Of a DNA stretch of 64,000 nt, positions 1 through 9,541 are shown in pieces; position 1 is the first letter of the stretch; each line of letters opens with the position of its first letter. The notes below the pieces were generated by a model that saw nothing but the letters and a program-made list of their open reading frames with translations, was not told the origin of the DNA and searched no databases. The stretch is from Hyperoodon ampullatus (Eukaryota; Chordata; Mammalia; Artiodactyla; Ziphiidae). A program made the position numbers and the translations under genes. The stretch covers positions 39,030,338-39,094,337 of the forward strand of contig OX457061.1 in the NCBI GenBank assembly GCA_949752795.1, given 5' to 3'.

Positions 1-1280
1 ATTCTCTGGACTGCCTAGGCTAACTACTGAATAAAACACACAATACATAATCATGTTCATCATGCCATCTCCCAAGGACAAATTTTAATTCCCAGAAGTA
101 ATGCAATGAACCCATGAGGAGAAAGAGAAGTATTTTCCTGCTTACTCATAGTTTATAAGCCACTTCTTGATAAATGGAATCTGTCCTGTACATTATTTAC
201 TGGACATTATAATATGAGATGTATTGGTTCTTCCCTTCATTGATCCTTCTTTGATCTCTGCTTTCACATTATGACCTCTCAGGCCTTCTAGGAAAACAAA
301 GCAATCCTATTGTTAGCCCAATAGGTAAAAACTGTACCTTTTACAGGCAGCTCCCTTAGCTATATTAGACCTCGCTAAGGCTGTACTTATAAGTTCATAT
401 TAAATTCTTGGCCAAGGTCATACTCTGTCCAGGGAGGATAGGATGTCATGATTTCATTCTTCTATTTATAAGCACATAAATTATTATATGCTCTCAATCT
501 ATGTGATTTCTACTTGCCCTATTTACTAACTCATGGATATAGTAGTATTTTGTCAGCCCTGTCTAGTGATGTCTCACAATTATCACCAACACAATCTATT
601 GATAAGACAGAGCTGAGTTTATTGTTTACATTGGTAAGGAAGAACCACATCTCCTCAGAGTTTTGGCAGTTTCTGAAAGGGGGAAGCTCAGGACAGAACT
701 TATTGAGAATTTGAAGTTTGGCTTAAGAAAGGTCTTTCAGTGTAGGGATTTGATTAGAATTGGGTAAAGATCAGATAAAACTGTTCAGGATTGGTAGAAA
801 CAACAAGGAATGGGTTTTGAGGCTAGGGATTCAAAGAATCTTAGGGCACAAAATGCCTGTGGATGTCTTACTTTGAAGGGTTTCTTTTAGGAAATTCCTG
901 TGATGAACTGTCAATCTTTGCCTGGGAAAGAAACTCCCAGAAAAGTAATGAAGACAGAGGAATGAAAACATGTTGATGTAGATGTTAATATAGAGGATGA
1001 GGTAAGTGGGAGTGAAGTAGTTTCAGTTCTCAGTGTCCGGGGTGAGTGGGGTGTACGGTTTTGGTTCTCAGCCCCTTTCCAAACACTTCAAGTGAATTAA
1101 AGTGACTTTAGCTGTTGAAACTGGTAAATTCCCAAATGTTTGATGGCTCAAACATGAAAGAACTATTTTTCACTCAGGTAAAGTCCAAAAGAAGCATTCC
1201 TGATTTATGGATGGTTTTCCTCCTTGGGGAGAGAAGGACTCAGGCCCCTTAGAGACTGAGCTCCATTATCTGTTAAGACA
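1..1280. other. Upstream intergenic DNA, no gene recognised
   Basis: AT-rich sequence with only short chance reading frames and no recognisable exon, RNA gene or young repeat. It lies more than 7 kb upstream of the ZNF367 CpG island. In human the neighbour in this direction is HABP4, tens of kilobases away, so its exons are probably outside the window. Confidence 0.6.
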
Positions 1281-1289
1281 ATGGCCCTC

Positions 1290-1472
1290 ATATCCGAGCA
1301 TCATCAGAATCACTTGGAGGGCTTGCTAAACCATAGGTTGCTGGGTCTCATCCTCACAATTTCTGATTCTGTAGTTTGGGGGTGGGGTGGGGTAAGGTGG
1401 GGGGATGGGGTCCAATCACTTGCATTTCTATCAAGTTCCCAGGTGATGCTGATGTTGTTGGTCCCCGAGGCC
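1290..1472 (+). repeat. MER5A-type hAT-Charlie DNA transposon remnant
   Basis: The stretch reads like the MER5A consensus: 'catcagaatcacttggaggg' near the left end, then 'ttctgattctgtag', and 'ttcccaggtgatgctgatg' near the right end. MER5A is a short non-autonomous hAT element fossil shared by placental mammals. A G-rich insertion-like run (about 1378-1410) sits in the middle, where the consensus is only moderately G-rich. Assignment is from memory of the consensus. Confidence 0.75.
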
Positions 1473-3144
1473 TAGGCTTCATCCGCTGTATCCTCAGCAT
1501 CACAGTGGGAGATGGGGAGGTGAGGGAGGAGATCTGTCAACTGCTTTGTAATCTCCTTGGCCTAAAAGTGAAGCACATTACTTCTGATCACATTAATTGA
1601 TGATAACTTGTCACACGACCCCCACCTAGATAACAGGGGGCTAGGAAATGTATTCCTTGGACTAAAAAAGAATCTTTGTAGAAAATGAACTTTTTGTGGT
1701 ATCAAGTTACAAAAATTCAACCGAGTACATCTTAAAGATCTATTTGGCTTTATTGGATGATTCATGAATAAGGCAGCATTCCATCTAGCAGGTAGAAAGA
1801 AGCTCCAAAGGGCTATAGAAAGAGAAAGTTCTTTAAAGGCAACACAAGGAAGTCATAAACAGAAAAGATTATTTCAGGCTTAGGTAACCTCCCTATGAGG
1901 ACAGAAGGGGTCTGTGTGGTGGACACCTCATCTTCCTTTGTAGGATGAAGAGTGCCCATATGACAGATCACCTCATAGTTGCTGAGCAGAAAACTCCCAG
2001 GGGATGTTGAAGCTCCAGTTAGGTTAGGTATTAAGCCCTGGTTTGATGGCATGGCTTAGCATAAGGGAGCCCATTTTGGGCCCATGATTTTCTTTTTAAC
2101 AGCAGACAGCTATCCATCTCCCCCAGGCCTCTAACCACCAAATTTCCAAGAGCACCCTTATTCTCATACATAGAACATACTCAGTTCCTCCAAAGATCCA
2201 TCCAATTTACTACATCCAGGTAATACACAGTCCTCTTTGCAAAGCACAAAGTGCCTCCTCATGGTTTACCACCTATAAACCACACAGTTGTCTGCTCTAC
2301 AATATAATGGTGGAGCAGGGACAGGATAAAACACCCATTTGGACAAGAAAAAAATGGAGACACACAGCAGTCCTTAGTCCACAGAAATGACAAAATCCTG
2401 AAGGGCAGGCATTGAAATGGGGTGGGAGTGGGGTTTCATTGAGTGGATTCTGCTTATGCCTCTGGAAGAAACTCCCTTTGTTTCCCTGTGACCCCTGTGG
2501 TCAAGAATTCTTTGTGACACTTGGTAGGCTTATGATCTATTTGCATCCAGGCTGTTCAGTATGACTATAACCACAACCTAGGCAGAATTCTGAGGCCTAA
2601 TCTGTTTCTCTGCGTCTTTGCCCCCTATTGCTCTCTTAACTACATTGAAGCCCTATGAAACAATAGATGAGAATCCTGCACTCTTGGTCTGATTGTTGCC
2701 TTAGCCATAAGTTTTGGTACCTAAACCTCTTTGGGTCTTATCTCTCACTGTTTGGGGCCTGCAGACAGCTTTTGCAACCCCTAGAGGCCCAGTGTTTGTT
2801 TTTTCTGTATTGCATTCCATTTCTGCTCTCAGGCTGGCCAGTTTTTTTCCCTGAATTCCACCTCTTGCTCGTAATAACTTGCTAAAAGCCGAAAGTAAAC
2901 ATCAGCATATGCTATCACACCAACTCTTACCAACTACTTCCTCTAAAGCTACTCAGTAGACCTCTGGTCTTCCTTCCTACCTACCAGTTAGACAGTTTTG
3001 TCAAATGTCCTGTGGCTGCATGACATGGGTCATTCTCTCTTCAGCTTTTGATATCAGTTTCTTTGCTACTTCCACCTGATAATTAACCCAGCTTTGCATA
3101 TTGTTAGATTTCTGTAATATCAACATCTTACTTCTGATACTAAT
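1473..3144. other. Intergenic DNA, possibly old LTR-element internal sequence
   Basis: No gene is recognised. Short reading frames on both strands show no domain. The stretch runs directly into an LTR-like boundary at about 3149, so it may be decayed internal sequence of an ERVL/MaLR-type element, but I could not identify a gag or pol segment. That is inference only. Confidence 0.35.
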
Positions 3145-3148
3145 TTCT

Positions 3149-4110
3149 GTATTAATTAAGGTAATTCTGGCTGCTGTAACAAATGTTCCATGATGCTCTT
3201 TATGGCTGGTAGCTTCTCTCTTTGTGGTGATAGAGGGACACCTCTTCCTTTCAGATCGTGGCTCTGCTATCTCTTAAGGACTCAAAGTCTTTGGTTTGAT
3301 TCTCTGCATCCAGCTGACAGACAGGAGAAGAGACTGTGGGTTAGGCACATCTTCCTCTTAACATTGCTGGTCTGCAAATAACACATCACTTTTGCTCATA
3401 TTACATTGCTGAGAACAAGTCACATGGTGACACCCAGGTGTAAGGAGTGACAAAACAGTAGTCTCTACCTGTACTGTCCTTTTATAGGAAAACTCTACAC
3501 TGTGAAAAGGAAGCTCATGTCTTTGGTGGATATCTAGTTGTGTGACACACCGGACCACTCTATCATTAGAGCCATTCTATTGAAATCCAGCTTGGATATA
3601 GGTACTCTACCAGTTAGGAATGGCTTTGGGCCATTAGTGACAGATTCCAGAAATAAGAATGACTTAAGACCAAAGTTTATTTCTCTGTCACATAAAAGAT
3701 ATCCAGAACTGGGCCATCTTGGCAGGTATGGCTGTTGCATCAAGTCATCAAGGACTCAGATTCCTTCTGTTTTTCTGCTTTACCATTCTTAACACTAAGC
3801 TTCAGTTTTTCAAAATGGCTGCTAAATCTCCAGACATCACATTCACAATTCAGGCTGGAAGAGAGAAGTAGGGTGAAAAGACTGAAGAAGCTTCCTGTGA
3901 TACCACCTAGTAACATTGCTTAAGAGCTAATTGAAAATGAACACATCTAGTTTCAAGGGAGGATGGTAGATGTAGAATTTTAGCTAGGTACAATGATGCA
4001 TCAAAAATATAGGGATTTTATTATGAAGAAAGAAGGGGACCATACGTAGTCAGCTAGTGCCATAGGGTCATTCTGAATACAGAAAGGAGGAACATATAGC
4101 TTCCTGCTAT
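3149..4110 (-). repeat. Old LTR-like repeat, fragmented (ERVL/MaLR-like)
   Basis: The left edge reads 'tgtattaattaaggtaattc' followed by 'tggctgctgtaacaaatg', which resembles the reverse complement of an old mammalian LTR end. Further right, 'agtcacatggtgacacc' (3418-3434) and a second block at about 3620-3900 (with 'gtttatttctctgtcacata') look like pieces of the same kind of LTR, possibly two overlapping copies. Divergence is high, family assignment is uncertain, and no target-site duplication was found. Confidence 0.4.
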
Positions 4111-6780
4111 GTTTCAGGGTAATAATGATTCAGTGTGGCACATTGGGTACTTTATTCCCTGATTAACCACATGAACTGGGTAAATGCAAAAACTAAAAAT
4201 ATTGTATTTTTAAAGTCTTGTCCTTTTTCTGAGAATCAAATTCCAACTTATAGTCAGTCTAAATAATCACCAATTGTCATCACTATATGTGTGTTAAACA
4301 AATTTCATATACTTCAATGTGGTGTTTCCCAACCACATCACACATATTCACTTATGAAGTTAGTCAGTCAATTAACAAATATTAATTTAACCTCTGTGAT
4401 ATGCTCTGCAATTTGAAAGCTACTGGTGAAGATGAAAAAGAGATAAGACATAAGTGCATTGAATTCAGGGTCCATCAAATGGGATATATAAGATCAAATA
4501 ATATTCTAATACATATCAAAAGACTTAAAAGTTTTGCAAACTTTTGGACCTATCAATTCTACTTAGAAAAATATAACCTGAGAAAATTATCATGAATGCA
4601 GGCAAAGATTTAACTATATGCATGGTCATTAAAGCATTGATTTTAAAAACAGAAAACTAAGAAAACAAATTGAAAAATAGAGGATAGTTCAAGAAGCTAT
4701 GGTGCTCCCATGCAACTAAATACAATGCCACTTAGATCACTGAGAAAGAATACTTATGACATAATACACGTTCATGATTTACTGTTAAATGGAAAACACA
4801 CATCTCATTGGAAAAGATGTACTTTTTGCATTTTTAGTACTACCTACAAGCCATCTCCCTCTTCTCTGAGAAATGTTCTTCAGATCATAAAGATCCCAGC
4901 CCACCTCTTTACTACTGGATTGTGCCTGCTGATTACACTACCTGATCCAAGCTGGACAATCAAATTCTACCTCTTAATAATTTGAAGTTGAGCTTTGCAA
5001 ATGCCAATCTGTTTCTTCTGGTGGCTTGAATACAGCATAAACAACTCAGAGGCTGGTGTATGGTTGTGTATATTTAGCCATTTACTCGGAAAAGCAAAGA
5101 AATGTGTCTTCAGAGAGGAAAGAATGAAGTACACCTACAGATAGAGGAACTGAGGCCAGAAACCATGTGTCCCCAGAAGGCTCTGAAGACCAGTTTCAGG
5201 TTCTAATCCTGACTTTGAAGTCCATTTGACACCCCTGTTTCCTTTTAATAATTCTGTCTTTGTTTTCTAAACTGGTCTGACAGGCTTACTCTTACTTGCA
5301 GCCAAAGTTAGATTGCCTATTTGAAAGCAAAAGAGCTATTTCTAAGAAAATTAGCAATAACATCATAATGAGATATTTGGGCATTTGTGATGGTAGATAG
5401 GCAAATCAATGTTAAAAATGTTTCCTTATACTCTTAACTTGATGAAACTCTCATTGCACAAAGTTTTTGGAAAATATTTTGGGGAAAGCTCTTTTGAATG
5501 AAAAACATATCTGGTCTATGTAGACATTTTCCTGTTGATAGAGCTTAAAAATCCCACTGAAATACTATGGGGAACCATTTCCTCCTAGATTTCTTTCATC
5601 GTAAAAGGACTTTTTGGAACTCAAGTTTGAGTCTTCTGCCAAACAGAACATTGAGAAAATTATTTTGGATAATTTTTATGGTAAAATATCTTCCTGTTAA
5701 TCATCTCAAAAGAAGTGATCAGGCATTTTTATCCCATTTCATGTACATTTATTTGCAAAGCTGTTTTATCTGCACTTTTAGCTGTGAAGACAAATCACTT
5801 AAAAGGATTTATGTTATGCTCAGTCTCCCACATTAACCAGAAGATTTTGTAGCAATCAAGCAGCTTCAAATGCTTGTTGATATTGTTTTCAAAGTGAAAA
5901 AAATCTTGCTTTCTTTTACTCAGATTGTATCTTGAAACTTTAAAATATATTTTAAAAAGAGGGTTTGAGGTATATAACTTTATCAGAATAGGCCTACATT
6001 TTTAACAACTGGAAAGACTACTGTAATAATATAGTAAGTATCCTTAGATGGGTTTTAGTATTCTGGGATGTTGACTCTGCCTAGGGCAGAAAAAAGACAT
6101 CAGAAATATGATCCACACACTTCAGACAGCTTCCTGGTTGCATGGAAATGGAGCCAAACAAGCAGATCTTGCATGACCTCAGCTCTGCTCCTAGAATCAT
6201 CCTCTGCCCACTTCATACATTCCTGGCATGTCTTTCATTCTCTTGTGGCAGAGAGCAAGTGGAGTTGCCAGCTTACTGTTGATGAAGAGTAATTTTTAGA
6301 AGCAGAAAGTCAGTGTCTTGGTTCTGAATGATTCATCTTGAACTCTGGGGCATGTTAAATAGTAACTATTGGTGCTTAATCTGTTGGATCTTACTCAACC
6401 CATAATTTGAGAGTCCAAGATGGATATATCACTTTTTTCTTTTCAGTGTTTTTCAAGTATAAAAGAGATGGATTATAGTTTCCTTCTAATGGACTCACAA
6501 GTATGTGGTGCAGTCATTTGGCATAAAATTACAAAAACAAAATGAGTGTTTATTAATTAAGTAAAATGAGAAATGAACTTTCAACTTTCCACATCAGCTA
6601 TTTATTAAAATATCAAATTGGTTTTAACCTCTAAGACCTGAAATTTCTAGAACATGAGAAGGAGGTCTCAGAAATGTGGGGTGCCCATTTTTCAGCCACT
6701 TCCTCCTTTAGTTCAGCAGACTCTAAGGGGTATACTCCATAGGCAGTTTTCAGAGCCATCCTTACAAAAGATTTTTATCG
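4111..6780. other. Intergenic DNA, no feature recognised
   Basis: AT-rich sequence with short open frames (up to about 90 codons) that show neither a domain nor splice-compatible exon structure. I see no RNA gene and no young repeat. Very old repeats could be present below what can be recognised by eye. Confidence 0.5.
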
Positions 6781-6930
6781 AGTTAGGTGACCTTGGACAA
6801 GCCTGAAATTTCCTCATCTATAAAGTGGGAATAGTAATAACTACCTCACAGAATTGTTGAGAGCAGTAGAATGTAAGTGAAGCATCCAACCATATTATTG
6901 TATATCAGTAGATATATGCTATTATTATAC
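6781..6930 (+). repeat. MIR SINE fragment
   Basis: 'gtgaccttggacaag' followed by 'tttcctcatctataaagtgg' and 'gtaataactacctcacagaa' match the core and 3' half of the MIR consensus, an ancient tRNA-derived SINE shared by all mammals. The 5' tRNA-like part is not recognisable. Confidence 0.75.
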
Positions 6931-7202
6931 TAGGCCTCCAGGAGATGGTAGCTACATACTATTTTGTTTATTTATTGCAAAGATATTTTCACTTGTTTCA
7001 AGGTTCAAAAGATACAAAGAGTTATATGTTGTATCTTTTGAAATCTTTCAATTTGTTTCCCAGCCATATAATTCCCCTTCTTGGGGTCAACTTATGTATC
7101 AGTTTCTTGTGTATCTTGCTAGTATTTTGCATATCTAAAAGCAAAAATGTATGTTTATTTTCCACCTTTTTAAAAAGATGAATAAAATCATACTAGTCCA
7201 TT

Positions 7203-7334
7203 AAAAAAAAAAAATTGTCTGCGCCGGGTCTTAGTTGCGGCACGCGGGATCTAGTTCCCTGACCAGGGATCAAACCCAGGCGCCCTACATTGGGAGTGAG
7301 GAGTCTTAGCCACTGGACCACCAGGGAAGTCCCC
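7203..7334 (-). repeat. Short CHR-superfamily tRNA-derived SINE
   Basis: Read on the minus strand it starts with the 'ttccctggtggtccagtgg' head typical of cetartiodactyl tRNA-Glu-derived SINEs. It passes a B-box-like segment ('gggtttgatccctggtca') and ends near an A/T tail. On the + strand the head is at the right end ('ggaccaccagggaagtcc', up to 7333). The copy is moderately diverged. Confidence 0.85.
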
Positions 7335-7417
7335 ATTTTTTCTTTTAATCACTTAAAAATGTATCTTAGAAGTTGTTCATATAAGTTAAACTTGTTTTTA
7401 AACACTTGTGGCATGGG

Positions 7418-7459
7418 GTGTGTGTGGGTGTGTGTGCGCGCGCGCGTGTGTGTGTGTGT
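7418..7459. repeat. (GT)n/(GC)n alternating purine-pyrimidine microsatellite
   Basis: An interrupted GT repeat contains a central block of five GC dinucleotides (about 7436-7446). Alternating purine-pyrimidine tracts with a CG core are the classic sequence class for Z-DNA formation. It lies about 1.3 kb upstream of the ZNF367 promoter. Confidence 0.9.
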
Positions 7460-8390
7460 TGGGGAGAGAGAATACTCAGCTATTATGCAGGTCTGTTCTA
7501 ATTACCAATCCTAACCTTTAACTACCAAATATTCACTCATTTATTCAACAAATATTTATTGAAAGTCTACCATGAGTCAGGCTCGGCCCTGGCAATAAAC
7601 CAAAGAACAAAACAAAACACAGTCACTTCTTTCACATTCTAGTGAATACGAGGCTGGACATCCCATTTTGCCCCATCCCCTTCCGAGCCCACACTGGCCC
7701 TCGGTGAGTGACTGTCAGACTTGGACTCCAGTCGTTCAGGATCCCTCTGGTGCGGGGTGGGGTCCTTGAGGCGGGGGCGGGCAGAGCCGGGAATGACCCG
7801 AACCCTCCGGGGCACCCACAGCTCAACGCCCCTCCAGACGGGGGATGAAGGGCCGGCCCCGGACGGGTGAGGAACCACGGCGGGAGGGCGGGGAGTCCTC
7901 TGGCGTCTTTGGGGCATCCGTCCCGGGGGTAAGAATGGACACACGCCTGTGTTCGTGTCCCCTCCGAGCCGCGAGCAGCACACGGGGACCTCAGAGACGA
8001 CTTCCTTAACTATCCCACTTTACACAGACGGGAAACCGAGGCCCGGGGAGGCGAAGGCTGGGACTGATGCCCACCTCAGCCTTGGGGCGAGTAGGGGGTG
8101 CTGAGAGGGTCAACTCACAGCGAGTCCAACAGCTGGGCAGATGGGAACGACTGGGCAGTAAGAAACGACGCACCTTTTGGTGTCTACTAGAAACTGCAGT
8201 AAGAAGGCCTCGGTCCCCCTAGAGCGGGTGGCGGGAGCCACGGACGGGAGCGGGCAGCCCGGGCCCCAGCCCTTTAAATTCCCAGCCGCGCGGGAACGAC
8301 AGCCCAACAGCCACAGGCGGGTGGGGCCGGCAGACGCGCGCCCCCGCCGGCCAACTACCACCCCTGGCCCGCCCCCTTTCTGATAACTTT

Positions 8391-8760
8391 CCAATCAGCA
8401 ACTCTCTTACCGCCCGCCCCTGCCTGTCGCCCACAGCGCGCCTCCAACCCTGACTAACCGCGCGGAAGGACGGCAGGGGCGGGGCTACTGGAGGGTGTGT
8501 CTGGGCGAGTGCAGACGTCGCGCGCTCCCCCGGAGTTTCGAACGCTGTTGGCTCTTCAGGCAGAAAAAAAATACAAGAGCCGCGGCCAATAGCGTGGCAG
8601 AAAGGACCCGCGCGCAGGTCCGGCTCCGCCCCACTCTAGCTAGAAAGAAATCCAGGCACAGCTATTGGCTCGCATGTCCTGTCACTCGTCGCTGCGGCCA
8701 GCGGGCAGGGGACTCGCGGTGATTGGTTCCACCCAGGCGCGAAATGTAACGCGGGAAAAA
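8391..8760 (+). promoter_or_regulatory. ZNF367 proximal promoter: CCAAT boxes and E2F-type sites
   Basis: Four CCAAT boxes are visible: CCAATCA at 8391, CCAAT at 8586, and inverted ATTGG at 8664 and 8722. Just downstream lie two E2F-like sites, GGCGCGAAA (8736-8744) and GCGGGAAAAA (8751-8760). A TTCGAA hexamer (8537-8542) resembles a CHR element. Multiple NF-Y boxes close to E2F sites are typical of G1/S and G2/M cell-cycle promoters. ZNF367 has been described as cell-cycle linked, so the architecture fits. Factor binding is inferred from motifs only. Confidence 0.7.
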
Positions 8761-9009
8761 CTGGAGCAGGGACCCCGGCGGCAGGTTGTTATTTTCGGGG
8801 GCTCGGCGCCGCGCGTCCTGCTTTCCTGTCATCGCAAGGCAAGGCGCCCGCTGCTTCCCGCCGCTGCAGCCTGCGTTGGGGAGTACAAAGAGTGGAGGGC
8901 GGGCTTGACCCAGGGTTGGGGTCCGGCCCTGGCAGCCTGCTGCAGGCCGAGCGGCTCTGCTCCTTCGCTGGCCGCCGCGCAGGAGGGTTCTAGGAAACGT
9001 CCGCCTGCC

Positions 9010-9027
9010 ATGAGCCAGCGGGACTGA
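9010..9027 (+). other. Candidate minimal uORF in ZNF367 5' UTR
   Basis: An ATG at 9010 opens a five-codon frame that ends at TGA 9025-9027, 103 bases before the main ATG. Its context (ctgccATGa) is fair. It counts as a uORF only if transcription starts upstream of 9010, which the promoter motif positions suggest but do not prove. Confidence 0.4.
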
Positions 9028-9130
9028 GAGCCGGCGACTCGGAGCAGCGCGGGCGAGCGGAGCAAAGGGCCAGACCCGGGCTCAGGGAGTGCGGCCCACG
9101 GCCGCCGGAGCTGCGGATCGGGGCCGGGCA

Positions 9131-9541
9131 ATGATCCGGGGTGTGGAGGCGCCCATGGCTGACAACCCGCCGCAGCCGCCGCCCGTCATCTTCTGCCAGG
9201 ACTCCCCGAAGCGGGTGCTGGTGTCGGTCATCAGGACGACCCCGATCAAGCCCACATGCAGCGGCGGAGGGGAGCCGGAGCCGCCGCCACCGCTTATTCC
9301 CACCAGCCCCGGCTTCAGTGACTTCATGGTGTACCCGTGGCGCTGGGGCGAGAACGCGCACAACGTGACGCTCAGCCCCGGAGCCGCCGGGGGCGCCGCC
9401 TCGGCTGCCTTGCCCGCCGCCGCCGCAGAGCACCCAGGGCTTCGGGGCCGGGGCGCGCCCCCGCCCACCGCCTCGGCCGCCGCTGCCTCAGGGGGTGAGG
9501 ACGAGGAGGAAGCGAGCAGCCCGGACAGCGGCCACCTCAAG
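9131..9541 (+). CDS. ZNF367: ZNF367 coding exon 1
   Basis: It encodes residues 1-137. The start is ATG 9131, which gives the family N terminus (MIRG...). The open frame extends upstream to a GTG at 9089 but contains no earlier ATG. The exon ends in codon AAG at donor GTAAGC (9542), phase 0. Composition: Pro-rich at 13-18 and 51-57, a well-conserved aromatic patch around 62-72 ([10 protein letters not shown]), Ala/Gly-rich at 84-119, acidic at 123-127. The exon lies wholly in the CpG island. Confidence 0.95.

Noticed and set aside
7639..7983. 114-codon minus-strand frame in the CpG island, and similar GC-rich frames at 8110-8394, 8990-9540 and 9742-10161
   Set aside because: Stop codons are rare by chance in GC-rich DNA. 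No domain, splice pattern or recognisable homologue is seen.
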